Below are positions 28,715-37,729 of a DNA stretch of 64,000 nucleotides, piece by piece. Position 1 is the stretch's first letter; every line of letters starts with the position of its first letter. Source of the DNA: Lentimicrobium sp. (GTDB taxonomy: Bacteria; Bacteroidota; Bacteroidia; Bacteroidales; Lentimicrobiaceae). Where the stretch lies: the NCBI GenBank assembly GCA_023957275.1, contig JAMLHF010000007.1:20348-84347 (forward strand). Reading direction: 5' to 3'. Under the pieces are notes generated by a model, which made no database searches, was not told where the DNA came from, and saw only the letters and a list, made by a program, of their open reading frames with translations. Made by a program: the position numbers and the translations under genes.

Positions 28715-29665
28715 ATGAAAAAGAAGCTCAGTCCCGACTTGTTTGCACGGTTTTACTCAGGATTGCTCAGTCCCCGGGAAGAGAAAAAACTGCTTGGCTC
28801 TCAGGAGATTGATGATTTGATGCGGGAGCAGTGGGAAAATCCGTCAGAAATGAAATCGGATTCATATAATCCTGATTTTGAAAGAATTTACGGAAATATT
28901 CAGAAAAACAATACCGGAAGAAGACAGGCGATTTTACGCAACTTTTCAAGGATAGCCGCAGCCCTGCTTCTTCTGGCCGGCATCTCGGCCTCATGGCTCT
29001 ATTTTACCAACACACAGAAAAAAACTGATCCGGAAACCATTTATGCGTATCCCGGAAGCGCAATGGACTATACCCTGCCCGACGGAACCAGGGTCTTTTT
29101 AACAGGTAACAGCTCCATTACTTTCCACAAAAATTTTATCGACCACAGAAATATCGAATTTCAGGGACTTGCCTTTTTCGAAGTGGCAAAAACAGGGCGT
29201 CCTTTCAGGGTTTTTGCCGGGGAAACTGCAATTGAAGTTACCGGAACTTCATTCAGTGTTTCAGCGCCGGAATCGGGCACTCATACTGTAGTTGAACTTC
29301 TGGAAGGCAGCGTAATTATAACCGGGACTGAGAACAAAATGCTGGCAAAGCTTGAACCAGGCCTGAGTTTCACCTTTAATAAAATCAGCAAAGAGTTTAC
29401 TGTTCAGAAAACCGACACTGAAAAACTCACTTTATGGAGGCTTAAAAAGCTTTCATTCAGCAATGCACCTGTTTCAGAAATTGCCGGAATACTTGAAAAA
29501 CGTTTTGGAAAAACGGTACACATCAGTCAGGAAATAGCTTCGATGCGCTTTACTTTCACCATTGAAAACGAAACGCTTGAACAGACATTAGACCTTATAT
29601 GCGGGATTGCACCGGTGGAATACTTAAAGAATAAAGATTCCTATTTGATTAAAGCCTCCAAATAA
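28715..29665 (+). CDS. FecR-family anti-sigma factor
   Basis: A 316-aa inner-membrane protein: cytoplasmic N-terminal segment (about 1-78) for sigma binding, one transmembrane helix (IAAALLLLAGISASWLYF), a FecR domain (DYTLPDGTRVFLTGNSSITF, FFEVAKTGRPFRVFAG, TGTSFSVSAPESG, about 105-215) and a C-terminal DUF4974/STN-like domain (about 240-313, LSFSNAPVSEIAGILEKRFG). It would hold the neighbouring ECF sigma factor until the STN domain of the downstream SusC reports ligand binding. The order sigma, FecR, SusC, SusD is the classical arrangement. Confidence 0.94.
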   Translation: MKKKLSPDLFARFYSGLLSPREEKKLLGSQEIDDLMREQWENPSEMKSDSYNPDFERIYGNIQKNNTGRRQAILRNFSRIAAALLLLAGISASWLYFTNTQKKTDPETIYAYPGSAMDYTLPDGTRVFLTGNSSITFHKNFIDHRNIEFQGLAFFEVAKTGRPFRVFAGETAIEVTGTSFSVSAPESGTHTVVELLEGSVIITGTENKMLAKLEPGLSFTFNKISKEFTVQKTDTEKLTLWRLKKLSFSNAPVSEIAGILEKRFGKTVHISQEIASMRFTFTIENETLEQTLDLICGIAPVEYLKNKDSYLIKASK

Positions 29666-30145
29666 TGCAAATTCAGCATCCAATCTGATATTCCATAAAC
29701 CAGGAAAAGTTGACCAATCAGTCAAATCGCGGAATTGGTCTCCGATAAAAATTTACATCCAATTTCTTTGCAGGCAACGGAAGAATCCACTCAAGGGACT
29801 TTTTCCTGCATATTTACTTACCATTGCCCGACAACAAACATCCGGTTTTTAAAATACCCTTTATCGAATTAATTTAAACGAACGGAAACGAAAAATCCTA
29901 CTCTATTTTTCCTGGTCATATGCTGGAAAAGCTGACGATCAGGATATCATTGAGCTACCTGATAATGGTTCATGAATGACAATGTAAACCTGGTTTCCCC
30001 GATTTTCTGCAAGCCTGCCCGGCTGCGGCAAACAGGTCCGGAGTTCAGTGTGTGCATGAATTTCTGGCCTTCCCGCAGAATCGCAATTAAAAATACAAAA
30101 AAAGTAGCTTATCTTTAGCCTTTCAATTAAAATTAAACCGCCAAA
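29666..30145. other. Intergenic region before the STN-type susC (480 bp)
   Basis: Expected to contain the sigma-dependent promoter of the second SusC/SusD operon. A small dyad TTGAC-N6-GTCAA lies at 29710-29725. A near-match -7 box TATCTTTA lies at 30110-30117, 28 bp before the GTG start. No ORF supported. Confidence 0.5.
30110..30117 (+). promoter_or_regulatory. Possible -7 box (TATCTTTA) of susC2
   Basis: Differs from TAnnTTTG in the last base. Position fits a short leader to the start at 30146, but no -33 TTTG is seen at the right distance, and an ECF-dependent promoter may differ from the housekeeping pattern. Confidence 0.3.
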
Positions 30146-33100
30146 GTGACTTCTTACAGTGCGAGAGTTATCTTTCTGCACTCCTCATTATTGAGGACTA
30201 GATTATTATTACTATTTCTGTTGTTTTTATCCTTTTCCCTCTCAGCGCAGGAAAGCGGGAAATACGCTGTCCTTTTCCATGAGCGCCCCCTGAAGGTTGT
30301 ACTTGACGAAACTGCTGCCATCACCGGTTATGAATTTGCTTACAGCGATACTGAAATAGCAAGCCACAGGCTGATATCTGTGTCTGCACGACAGGAAACT
30401 GCCGAACAGCTGATCAGGACCATCGCCCAGAAAGCAGGACTTGAAATTACCATTATTGGCAAAAAAGTATTGCTGAAAGCAGACAGAGACCATCAGTTTT
30501 ATACAGCGGAGGGCATCGTGGTTGATGACAGGAGTTCTGCTCCAATGGCTGGTGTACATATTGCCATACAATACAATTCAGGAGGGACATATACAGATGC
30601 CGACGGGAAATTTACCCTCAGGGTTCCATGGAAAAACAATTCCCTGCTGTTTTCTTACATTGGCATGGTCAGTAAAGAAACTGTAATCAGGAATGACACC
30701 AGTTTTATCCTGAGGATGCTTCCCGAGGTTAAAACATTGAAAGAGACCGTAGTTGTTGCCTTTGGCGAGGAGCAGGAGGATCTGCTGACAGGAGCAGTCG
30801 GTTATTTTAAAACCGGCGATCACCTGAACCAGGGAACCTTTCAGGCTGCCATCCAATCCGAAATCCCCGGGCTGCAGTTACAACCCAACGGAGGCACCCC
30901 CGGATCGGCTTTTAACACCACGGTGCGCGGAATCAGTTCGATCAATGCCGGCAGCAGGCCACTTTTTGTTGTCGACGGAATACCGGTTATCACAGGCGAT
31001 TATTCTCAGCTTGATTTCAGCGGACAGGCCATTGACGCCCTCAACGATCTGAGCATAAGCGACATTGAAACCATTTCGGTACTGAAAGACGCTTCCGCAA
31101 GTTCCTTGTTCGGGTCTAATTCATCAAACGGAGTTATCCTGATCAACACCCGCAGAGGTAAACCGGGCCAGCATCAGATTGAGTTTCGCAGCAGGTTCGG
31201 ATTTCAGCAAACCACCGGAAAACTTGATATGCTGAATGCGGAACAATGGATGACATTGATGAATGAGCAAGCGGTCGCCAGCGGCCGTCCGCCGGTTTAC
31301 AGTGAAGAAGAAATATTAAACAATGTCGTTGACACCGACTGGCAAAGTCAGGTATTTCAGGTAGCACCACTATGGGAAACCGGTCTTTCGATCAGGGGAG
31401 GTACCGAAAAAGCAAGGCATTTTATCAGCGGGAACATTTTTAATCAGGAAGGCATCATTATCGGCTCGGGTTTCAGGAGGTACAATCTCCGCATGAACTA
31501 TGACTACCATATAACAGACAGGCTGATTATAGAAACCGGAAATAGTTTCTCCTATTCCGTAAATCAACGGGTTGAAGGAGACCAGACCCTCAACGGTCCG
31601 CTTCCCAATGCCATATCCCTTTCACCCATTTATCCGGTACTGAACAGTGACGGCAGTTACAACAACGACGGACCCTATGCAAACCCGGTTTCTATTGCGC
31701 GATTAGAGAAAAATCCGGCATATACCTATCGCAATACCTTTCACTTTAAAGCAAACTACAGAATCAATGAGCGCTTAACTGCCAGAAGCCTGTCAGGAAT
31801 AGATTTCTACAATCTCAGGGAACGGGCTTTTGCCCCGAAAACAACCCGCCAGGGCGCAAAATACAACGGTTTGGGTATTGAAGCCACCAGCAATTCCCTG
31901 AGATTTTATCATAGCTCGTATCTTGATTTTGTTAAAATGGTCAACCGGCACAAATTTGCTTCAACTACCGGATTCAGCCTTGAAAGCAACCGCCAGCATG
32001 ATACTTTTCTCAGGGCCCAGAATTTTGCAGGCACCAGTTTTGAGTTTCTGCAGGATGCAGCTACGCCGATTGCCACACAATCCTTTGAAACCCAGTCAGC
32101 AGCCATTTCAGTTTTTACCAGGTTCCAACACAGTTTTAATGAGAGGTACATCTTTACCCTCAATTTAAGAAGTGACGGATCTTCAAAATTCGGTAAAAAC
32201 AACAGATTTGGCTTCTTTCCTTCCATTTCAGGGTTATGGTATGCTTCGAGGGAAGACTTTTTCAGTTCCCGGCTGGTTTCCGGGCTTATCTTTATGTTAA
32301 GCTATGGTGTTACCGGAAATGATCAGATCGGCGACTATCTGTCACTCGGGCTCTTTTCGGCCGGCAATAATTACAACGGCGAAGGCGGAGTCAGCCCGAC
32401 GCAGATTGCAAATCCCGGACTGCGCTGGGAATCAACCAATCACTTTAATTTTGGCTCCCAGATTGTGTTTAAAGAGCAACTTAAACTCCGGGTTGACTTC
32501 TACGATAAACAAACGAAAGATCTGCTCCTTCAGAAGCCCATGCCCACATCAAGCGGGTATGCCTATATAATGTCAAACATCGGCCGGATTGAAAACCGCG
32601 GGATTGAAATCTCGGCAGGTTTGCCGGTTAAAACAGGTGCGTTTTCATGGGAATTGTACTTAAATTTTACAGCAAATCGAAACCGGGTCAGAGAATTGTA
32701 TGAAAATCAGCCAATCAGAAATATCGGACGTGCTTCCAGCAGCATTGAAGTGGGAGAACCTGTTTCTTTCTTCTATGGATTTAATGCACTGGGTGTTGAC
32801 CCCAATGACGGAAATCTGATTTATGAAGATCTGAACGGAGACGGAAAAATTACCGACCTCGACCGAAAAAAAACCGGCAGTCCCCACCCTGACTTCTATG
32901 GAAGTTTCGGCTCGAATCTCGAATGGAGGAACTTCAGCCTGAACATACTTTTCTCATTTTCAAAGGGGAATGAAATATTTAACTCCACCCGCATCTATAC
33001 AGAAACCATTTCACTAAGCAACCAGACAACAGCCATACTCAAAAGATGGCAGCAACCCGGCGATGTAACAAGCATTCCAAAGGCGTCGGTTTTCAACCAG

Positions 33101-33373
33101 CGGTTTTCATCGAGATTCGTTGAAGACGGTTCGTTTCTCCGCCTTCGCAATATAAGGCTGAACTACAATCTGCCGCTGAAATTCGTTTCACGTGCAGGCT
33201 TATCTGATTTTCAGGTATATATAGCCGGCAGAAACCTGCTCACTTTTACAAAATATTCAGGGATGGACCCTGAAGTGAATTACAACGGACTGAATCACCT
33301 GGCCCTGGGAACCGACTTTTTTACCTGTCCCCAACCCATGAGTTTAACATTTGGCATATGCGTAAATTTCTGA
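30146..33373 (+). CDS. SusC/RagA-family transporter with N-terminal STN signalling domain (locus 2)
   Basis: A 1075-aa protein. The only long start in frame is GTG at 30146 because a TAA lies at 30134-30136; a TTG a few codons later is an alternative. A hydrophobic signal segment (LLLLFLLFLSFSLSAQ) is followed by an STN domain (RPLKVVLDETAAITGYEFAY, about 45-110), a carboxypeptidase-D regulatory-like domain (EGIVVDDRSSAPMAGVHIAI, about 118-200), a plug (SINAGSRPLFVVDGIPV, ISVLKDASASSLFGSNSSNG) and the barrel ending VNF. The STN domain is the part that contacts FecR-type anti-sigma factors, so this receptor probably both imports a ligand and signals to the sigma/FecR pair upstream. The C-terminus overlaps the SusD start by 16 bp, indicating coupling. 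Confidence 0.93.
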   Translation: MTSYSARVIFLHSSLLRTRLLLLFLLFLSFSLSAQESGKYAVLFHERPLKVVLDETAAITGYEFAYSDTEIASHRLISVSARQETAEQLIRTIAQKAGLEITIIGKKVLLKADRDHQFYTAEGIVVDDRSSAPMAGVHIAIQYNSGGTYTDADGKFTLRVPWKNNSLLFSYIGMVSKETVIRNDTSFILRMLPEVKTLKETVVVAFGEEQEDLLTGAVGYFKTGDHLNQGTFQAAIQSEIPGLQLQPNGGTPGSAFNTTVRGISSINAGSRPLFVVDGIPVITGDYSQLDFSGQAIDALNDLSISDIETISVLKDASASSLFGSNSSNGVILINTRRGKPGQHQIEFRSRFGFQQTTGKLDMLNAEQWMTLMNEQAVASGRPPVYSEEEILNNVVDTDWQSQVFQVAPLWETGLSIRGGTEKARHFISGNIFNQEGIIIGSGFRRYNLRMNYDYHITDRLIIETGNSFSYSVNQRVEGDQTLNGPLPNAISLSPIYPVLNSDGSYNNDGPYANPVSIARLEKNPAYTYRNTFHFKANYRINERLTARSLSGIDFYNLRERAFAPKTTRQGAKYNGLGIEATSNSLRFYHSSYLDFVKMVNRHKFASTTGFSLESNRQHDTFLRAQNFAGTSFEFLQDAATPIATQSFETQSAAISVFTRFQHSFNERYIFTLNLRSDGSSKFGKNNRFGFFPSISGLWYASREDFFSSRLVSGLIFMLSYGVTGNDQIGDYLSLGLFSAGNNYNGEGGVSPTQIANPGLRWESTNHFNFGSQIVFKEQLKLRVDFYDKQTKDLLLQKPMPTSSGYAYIMSNIGRIENRGIEISAGLPVKTGAFSWELYLNFTANRNRVRELYENQPIRNIGRASSSIEVGEPVSFFYGFNALGVDPNDGNLIYEDLNGDGKITDLDRKKTGSPHPDFYGSFGSNLEWRNFSLNILFSFSKGNEIFNSTRIYTETISLSNQTTAILKRWQQPGDVTSIPKASVFNQRFSSRFVEDGSFLRLRNIRLNYNLPLKFVSRAGLSDFQVYIAGRNLLTFTKYSGMDPEVNYNGLNHLALGTDFFTCPQPMSLTFGICVNF

Positions 33374-34683
33374 TTTTTATAGTGATCATTCTATCTGCCT
33401 GCGAAACTGACCTTGATCTCAACCCAAAGGTCCAGGTATCGGAAGAGGAAGCATTCAGCAGCCGCGAGAATGTGCTGGCGGCCCTTACGGGATGTTACGA
33501 TGCACTTCAGCTCCAGCATTATTATGGTCGCAACCTGATTATTGTCGGAGACCTGGCTTCAGATAATTCACTTGCAAACGGGACTAAAGTTGAATACTAT
33601 GATGTGGATAAAAACAGTCTTCTTGCCAATAATATCATCGTAGAAGGGATATGGGCAGATATATATGTCGCCATTAACCGCGTAAATCACATGCTCTATG
33701 AAATCAGAGATATAGATTTTTTTAATTCTGATGAGCTTAAGGACATGCAAGGGCAGCTTCATTTTCTGAGGGCCCTGCATTATTTTAATCTCGTCAGGCT
33801 TTATGGCGGAGTTCCTCTTAAGCTCCTGCCGACCCTGAACGATTCACCTGAAAATTTCCTGAAACGCAGCAGCGTTGAAGATGTTTACAACCAGATAGTT
33901 GCTGATCTCGGATTTGCCAGGCTGAATATTGTCAATATTTCCCCCGAAAAAGCCACCCGGAAAGCTGCTAATTCCCTGCTTGCCAGCGTGGAACTTACCC
34001 GGGGGAACTACACAGCAGCATATCAGTATGCCAATTTTGCACTTCAGGCGGGCGCCTCTTTAAGCAATGATTATTCTGTTCTTTTCTCAGGAAAAACCGA
34101 TCCCGATCCGGAGATAATCTTTTATATCCCTTTCAGCGCTACCGATAAAAACAGACTGGCCGAATACAATTTTCCGAACACGCTGGGAGGCAGACATGAA
34201 AACGCACCGGCACCGGCGATTATCAGTACCGACACTGCCGACGTAAGAAACAGACTTATCGCCGCCTCACACAACGGCGTTTATTATACCAGGAAGTATG
34301 CCGACCTTACCACCGGAAGCGACCGGGTAATTGTGCTCAGAAATGCCGAAATCTACCTTATCAGGGCCGAAGCAGCTTTTAACATAGATTCTGCCGCCAA
34401 CAGACAGCTGATCCTGTCTGACCTCAATCTTATCAGGAAGCGTGCAGGATTGTCACCGGTATCATCTGGTGAAGCCATATCACTTCTTGGACTGTTAGAG
34501 CGGGAGAAACAAATTGAATTTGCATTTGAAGGCAAAAGATGGTTCGACCTGATCAGGACAGGCAGGGCAATGCATGCAGTTTCAACCGTTACGGAACCAT
34601 ATCAGATGCTCTTTCCTCTTCCGCTGAGTGAAATACTGGCCAATCCCAATATCGGAGTTGAAGATCAGAATGAAGGTTATTGA
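33358..34683 (+). CDS. SusD/RagB-family surface lipoprotein (locus 2)
   Basis: A 441-aa lipoprotein with lipobox LSAC (Cys15) and acidic residues just after it. The protein has the RagB/SusD pattern: ALTGCYDALQ, WADIYVAINRVNHMLYEI, GQLHFLRALHYFNLVRLYGG, and a C-terminal FEGKRWFDLIRTGRAM motif with a PLPLSEILANPN end. This is the classical SusD type, different from the SusD_2-like protein of locus 1. The ATG at 33358 overlaps the 3' end of susC2 by 16 bp, so the two are likely translated in a coupled way. Confidence 0.94.
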   Translation: MRKFLIFIVIILSACETDLDLNPKVQVSEEEAFSSRENVLAALTGCYDALQLQHYYGRNLIIVGDLASDNSLANGTKVEYYDVDKNSLLANNIIVEGIWADIYVAINRVNHMLYEIRDIDFFNSDELKDMQGQLHFLRALHYFNLVRLYGGVPLKLLPTLNDSPENFLKRSSVEDVYNQIVADLGFARLNIVNISPEKATRKAANSLLASVELTRGNYTAAYQYANFALQAGASLSNDYSVLFSGKTDPDPEIIFYIPFSATDKNRLAEYNFPNTLGGRHENAPAPAIISTDTADVRNRLIAASHNGVYYTRKYADLTTGSDRVIVLRNAEIYLIRAEAAFNIDSAANRQLILSDLNLIRKRAGLSPVSSGEAISLLGLLEREKQIEFAFEGKRWFDLIRTGRAMHAVSTVTEPYQMLFPLPLSEILANPNIGVEDQNEGY

Positions 34684-35108
34684 TTACGCCCCCGGGTTAA
34701 TAACCATTCTGCCGTATTGCGGACGGTTTCGGACGATCCGGGTCGTATTTAATAATCCGCGTTGCTGATGGAAGATTATTGCTTTTTGGAATACTGGTTT
34801 AAAAATGTAGTCCAAACCTAAAGCGGATGAATGTATGAATACCTGCTCATAAATCATGAAAACAGAATACCGGATTCACTGATAAGATCCAACAGGGCTG
34901 AGCTCTTGATCTATAATAGATAAGCCCGGTTCAGTGTTTGTTTTATAAAATACTATTATGCCGAATACAAGCACTTAATCGTTAAACACTTTCGTAAGAT
35001 TAAGCCGGGGTCAACATATTTAAGGGCCGGATAAAGCATGAGCTATCAGTCTTAAAATAAAAAAGGCCCCGTCCGGAGCCTTCTTATTTTGGATTTCTTG
35101 ATAAAAGA
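34684..35108. other. Intergenic region between susD2 and antiporter gene (425 bp)
   Basis: Two genes end here from opposite sides. The terminator of the minus-strand antiporter gene is at 35054-35083. A weak GGGCT/AGCCC pairing around 34895-34930 might terminate the SusC/SusD operon but has a long loop. No ORF supported. Confidence 0.5.
35054..35083 (-). terminator. Rho-independent terminator of the antiporter gene
   Basis: Read on the minus strand: stem AAGGCTCC / GGGGCCTT with loop GGAC (one T-G pair) followed by a T-rich tract. Confidence 0.85.
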
Positions 35109-36413
35109 TTACAGGAAAAGCAGTTGTGTAAGAATATAAACAGGCAATAGCACAACCAGGGAGAACTTGATCATATAACCAAAGAATCCGGGCATATCTA
35201 TCTTGTTTTCTTCTGCAATCGCTTTCACCATAAAGTTGGGACCGTTACCGATGTAAGTCATGGAACCAAAGAAAACGGCACCTACCGAGATGGCTTTGAG
35301 CATATAGTCCGGGATTCCGGCTACGAGTCCGGTAGCGGACGCATCGGTAAGGCCAAGCGCGAGATTGTAGAATGATACGGCCGTTGGAGCGTTGTCGAGG
35401 AATGAGCTGAGGGCGCCGGTGGCATAATAGAACTGGGCTACGGTTTCAACGCCCAGGGATTTTGCATTGGCTTCGAGCCACAGCAGGGCCGGCACCATAG
35501 TGATAAAGATACCCAGAAAGAGATAAGCCACCTCAACGATAGGGCCATAGGTAAACTTGTTGGCCTGACGTAGTTTAGCTGAGGTAAAGTAAAGTGATAG
35601 TCCGGCCATGATAAGAATGGCGGCTTCGCGCACGAACGCCAGATAATGGTTGTGCTCTATGGCAGGGATGTATTGCTTGTTAAGGAAGGCTACCGAAAGC
35701 ACAACACCGGCCAGGAAGAAAAAGTTAAACCGGCCCCGGAGCTTTATCGGCTGAATATTGGTCTTATCGAAAATAATGTTGGCAGGCGGTTCCTTGCGAT
35801 AGAAATACTTATCAGTCAAGTAATAAAGCAACAGCAACATCCCGTTGGTAAATAACCACTCGGGAGCCAGCTGGAAGAACCAGGTAAAAGGGGCTCCCCT
35901 CAGATAAAGCAGAAACAAAGGCGGATCGCCCAGGGGTGTCAAAAGACCACCGGCATTGGCGACAATGGCAATAAAAAACAATATGGTATGCACCTTGTAC
36001 CACCTTTCGGAATTGGTATTGATAACCGGACGGATCAGCAGCATGGCGGCTCCTGTGGTTCCCATAAAGGAGGCAAGCACCGCGCCAATCGCCAGAAATA
36101 GCGTGTTGATGGATGGTTTCGCTTCAATATCCCCGCTCAGGTTTATCCCTCCGGTAATGATAAACAATCCACCCAGCAGAATAATAAATGGCAGGTAGTC
36201 AAAAATCAACTGATGTTCGAGATTGTGAAGAAATCCTGTGGCAATCAGGTAAATGGCCGTAGGAATCCCCAACACAAGGGAAACGATCAGCTTGTTTCTG
36301 TTGCTCTCCCACCAGTGGTGAAACATCAACGGGCCAACCGCAATCATCATCAGCATTACAAAGAACGGAATAGAAGCATACAAGGGAATGCTTTCATGTA
36401 AACCATGTTCCAT
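35109..36413 (-). CDS. NhaD/CitM-type sodium:proton antiporter
   Basis: A 434-aa polytopic membrane protein with about 11-12 hydrophobic segments. The segments GAVLASFMGTTGAAMLLIRP, ANAGGLLTPLGDPPLFLLYL and SSFLDNAPTAVSFYNLALGL are typical of the ion-transporter superfamily branch annotated as sodium:proton antiporter in Bacteroidota. It would export Na+ in exchange for protons at the inner membrane. It forms a single-gene unit with its own terminator. The upstream region contains an AT-rich repeat and a perfect dyad (36514-36532) that could be an operator. Confidence 0.82.
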   Translation of the reverse strand: MEHGLHESIPLYASIPFFVMLMMIAVGPLMFHHWWESNRNKLIVSLVLGIPTAIYLIATGFLHNLEHQLIFDYLPFIILLGGLFIITGGINLSGDIEAKPSINTLFLAIGAVLASFMGTTGAAMLLIRPVINTNSERWYKVHTILFFIAIVANAGGLLTPLGDPPLFLLYLRGAPFTWFFQLAPEWLFTNGMLLLLYYLTDKYFYRKEPPANIIFDKTNIQPIKLRGRFNFFFLAGVVLSVAFLNKQYIPAIEHNHYLAFVREAAILIMAGLSLYFTSAKLRQANKFTYGPIVEVAYLFLGIFITMVPALLWLEANAKSLGVETVAQFYYATGALSSFLDNAPTAVSFYNLALGLTDASATGLVAGIPDYMLKAISVGAVFFGSMTYIGNGPNFMVKAIAEENKIDMPGFFGYMIKFSLVVLLPVYILTQLLFL

Positions 36414-36513
36414 AAGATTTTTTTTGGAAGTTAAAAGTGCGCTAAAGTAAGAAAATCAACTAAAAATAGCCAAAAGTATATTTATTTATGTATGTATTTA
36501 TATACTTATTTAT

Positions 36514-36532
36514 ACTATTGAACATCAATAGT
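36514..36532. promoter_or_regulatory. Perfect dyad ACTATTG-N5-CAATAGT upstream of antiporter gene
   Basis: A 7-bp inverted repeat with spacer AACAT, lying about 100 bp upstream of the antiporter start and beside an AT-rich stretch with TTTA/TATG-type tandem units at about 36479-36515. It could be a regulator binding site; era ends at 36591, so it sits between the two genes. Confidence 0.35.
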
Positions 36533-36590
36533 TTGTATAAATATCCGCATTCGACCGTTCGATTATTATGAACAAATGCTCATAAAATCA

Positions 36591-37469
36591 TCACAGTTCA
36601 TATCCGAAACGCTTCAGTTGTTGCGGATCATCGCGCCAGTCCTTGCTCACCTTAACCCTGAGCTCAAGATAAACCTTCCCTTCAATAAAAGCCTCAATAT
36701 CCTTTCGGGCGGCCATACCCAAACCTTTGATGGACTTGCCGTGATGCCCGAGAATAATAGCCTTCTGCGACTCCCTGGCTACATAAATTGTAGCAGCAAT
36801 GTGGGTAATATTCTCTTTCTCCTTGTATTCATCAACGGCGACTTCCACAGAATAAGGAATTTCCTGTTTGTAATACAGCAATATTTTTTCGCGGATGATC
36901 TCGGAAACGAAAAACCGCATGGAGCGGTCCGTCAGTTCGTCCTTGGGATAGTATGCCGGTGATTCCGGAAGTTTCTCAAGCAGTGTATCGAACACGCGGT
37001 CAAGATTAAAGCGGTGCAGGGCAGAAACCGGGATTACGATAGCCCCGGGTAACTGCGCTTCAAGCTTTGCCAGCAGGGCTACCACTTCTTCCTGGGTACA
37101 GAGGTCGATTTTATTGAGCACAGCGATTACAGGCCTGTTCAGGGAGTTGAGCCGGGCAAGAAAAGTATCTTCAAAGGCAGCATCCTCCTTTTCGGTAACC
37201 AGCAGAAAAATATCGGCATCCTCAATGGCCGCATCCACAAACTTCATCATCGACTCATGAAGTTTGTAATGAGGTTTGACCATTCCGGGGGTATCGGAAT
37301 ACACGATCTGAAAATCATCTCCGTTTACGATTCCCATAATCCGGTGACGGGTAGTCTGGGCTTTAGAGGTTATGATGGAGAGCTTCTCTCCTACAAGGGC
37401 ATTCATAAGGGTGGATTTCCCTACATTGGGATGCCCTATAATATTGACAAAACCCGACTTATGGCTCAT
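36591..37469 (-). CDS. era: GTPase Era, ribosome assembly
   Basis: A 292-aa protein from the ATG at 37469 (an in-frame start 10 codons upstream would add a non-conserved tail). The G domain shows G1 GHPNVGKST, G3 DTPG and G4 NKID, and the C-terminal KH domain includes ILGHHGKSIKGLG. Era binds the 3' end of 16S rRNA and assists 30S maturation and cell-cycle control. It is divergent from the initiator tRNA gene, followed by the second ribosome-assembly GTPase gene (der), so three translation genes lie together. Confidence 0.96.
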   Translation of the reverse strand: MSHKSGFVNIIGHPNVGKSTLMNALVGEKLSIITSKAQTTRHRIMGIVNGDDFQIVYSDTPGMVKPHYKLHESMMKFVDAAIEDADIFLLVTEKEDAAFEDTFLARLNSLNRPVIAVLNKIDLCTQEEVVALLAKLEAQLPGAIVIPVSALHRFNLDRVFDTLLEKLPESPAYYPKDELTDRSMRFFVSEIIREKILLYYKQEIPYSVEVAVDEYKEKENITHIAATIYVARESQKAIILGHHGKSIKGLGMAARKDIEAFIEGKVYLELRVKVSKDWRDDPQQLKRFGYEL

Positions 37470-37492
37470 CTGGAAAAAAAATTGAGAATAAA

Positions 37493-37524
37493 TTTGCACG
37501 GCAAAGAAACAAAATATATCTTTG
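37493..37524 (+). promoter_or_regulatory. Promoter of initiator tRNA gene (TTTG-N20-TATCTTTG)
   Basis: The -33 element TTTG is at 37493-37496 and the -7 box TATCTTTG at 37517-37524, separated by 20 bp. This is a full match to the Bacteroidota housekeeping consensus. The start of transcription is expected near 37530, about 22 bp before the tRNA. Confidence 0.8.
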
Positions 37525-37528
37525 CAGT

Positions 37529-37544
37529 CCGGTTAAAAAACCGG
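37529..37544 (+). other. Hairpin in tRNA leader (CCGGTT-AAAA-AACCGG)
   Basis: A perfect 6-bp stem with an AAAA loop lies right at the predicted 5' end of the tRNA precursor. It could protect or help process the leader; function is inference. Confidence 0.5.
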
Positions 37545-37552
37545 AATTATAG

Positions 37553-37627
<75 letters not shown>

Positions 37628-37633
37628 AAATCA

Positions 37634-37663
37634 AACAAAAGCCTTGTAATCAAGGCTTTTGTT
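37634..37663 (+). terminator. Rho-independent terminator after tRNA-fMet
   Basis: Perfect stem CAAAAGCCTTG / CAAGGCTTTTG with loop TAAT, extended by AA/TT pairs, followed by TTGTTTT. Confidence 0.9.
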
Positions 37664-37729
37664 GTTTTACACCATCACCTGAACCGGGCGTTTACTGAAA
37701 AAACCCGGAATGATAAAACCACCCTGAAG

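Noticed and set aside
36576-36962. Plus-strand ORF of 128 aa opposite era
   Set aside because: Antisense shadow of the well-supported era gene.
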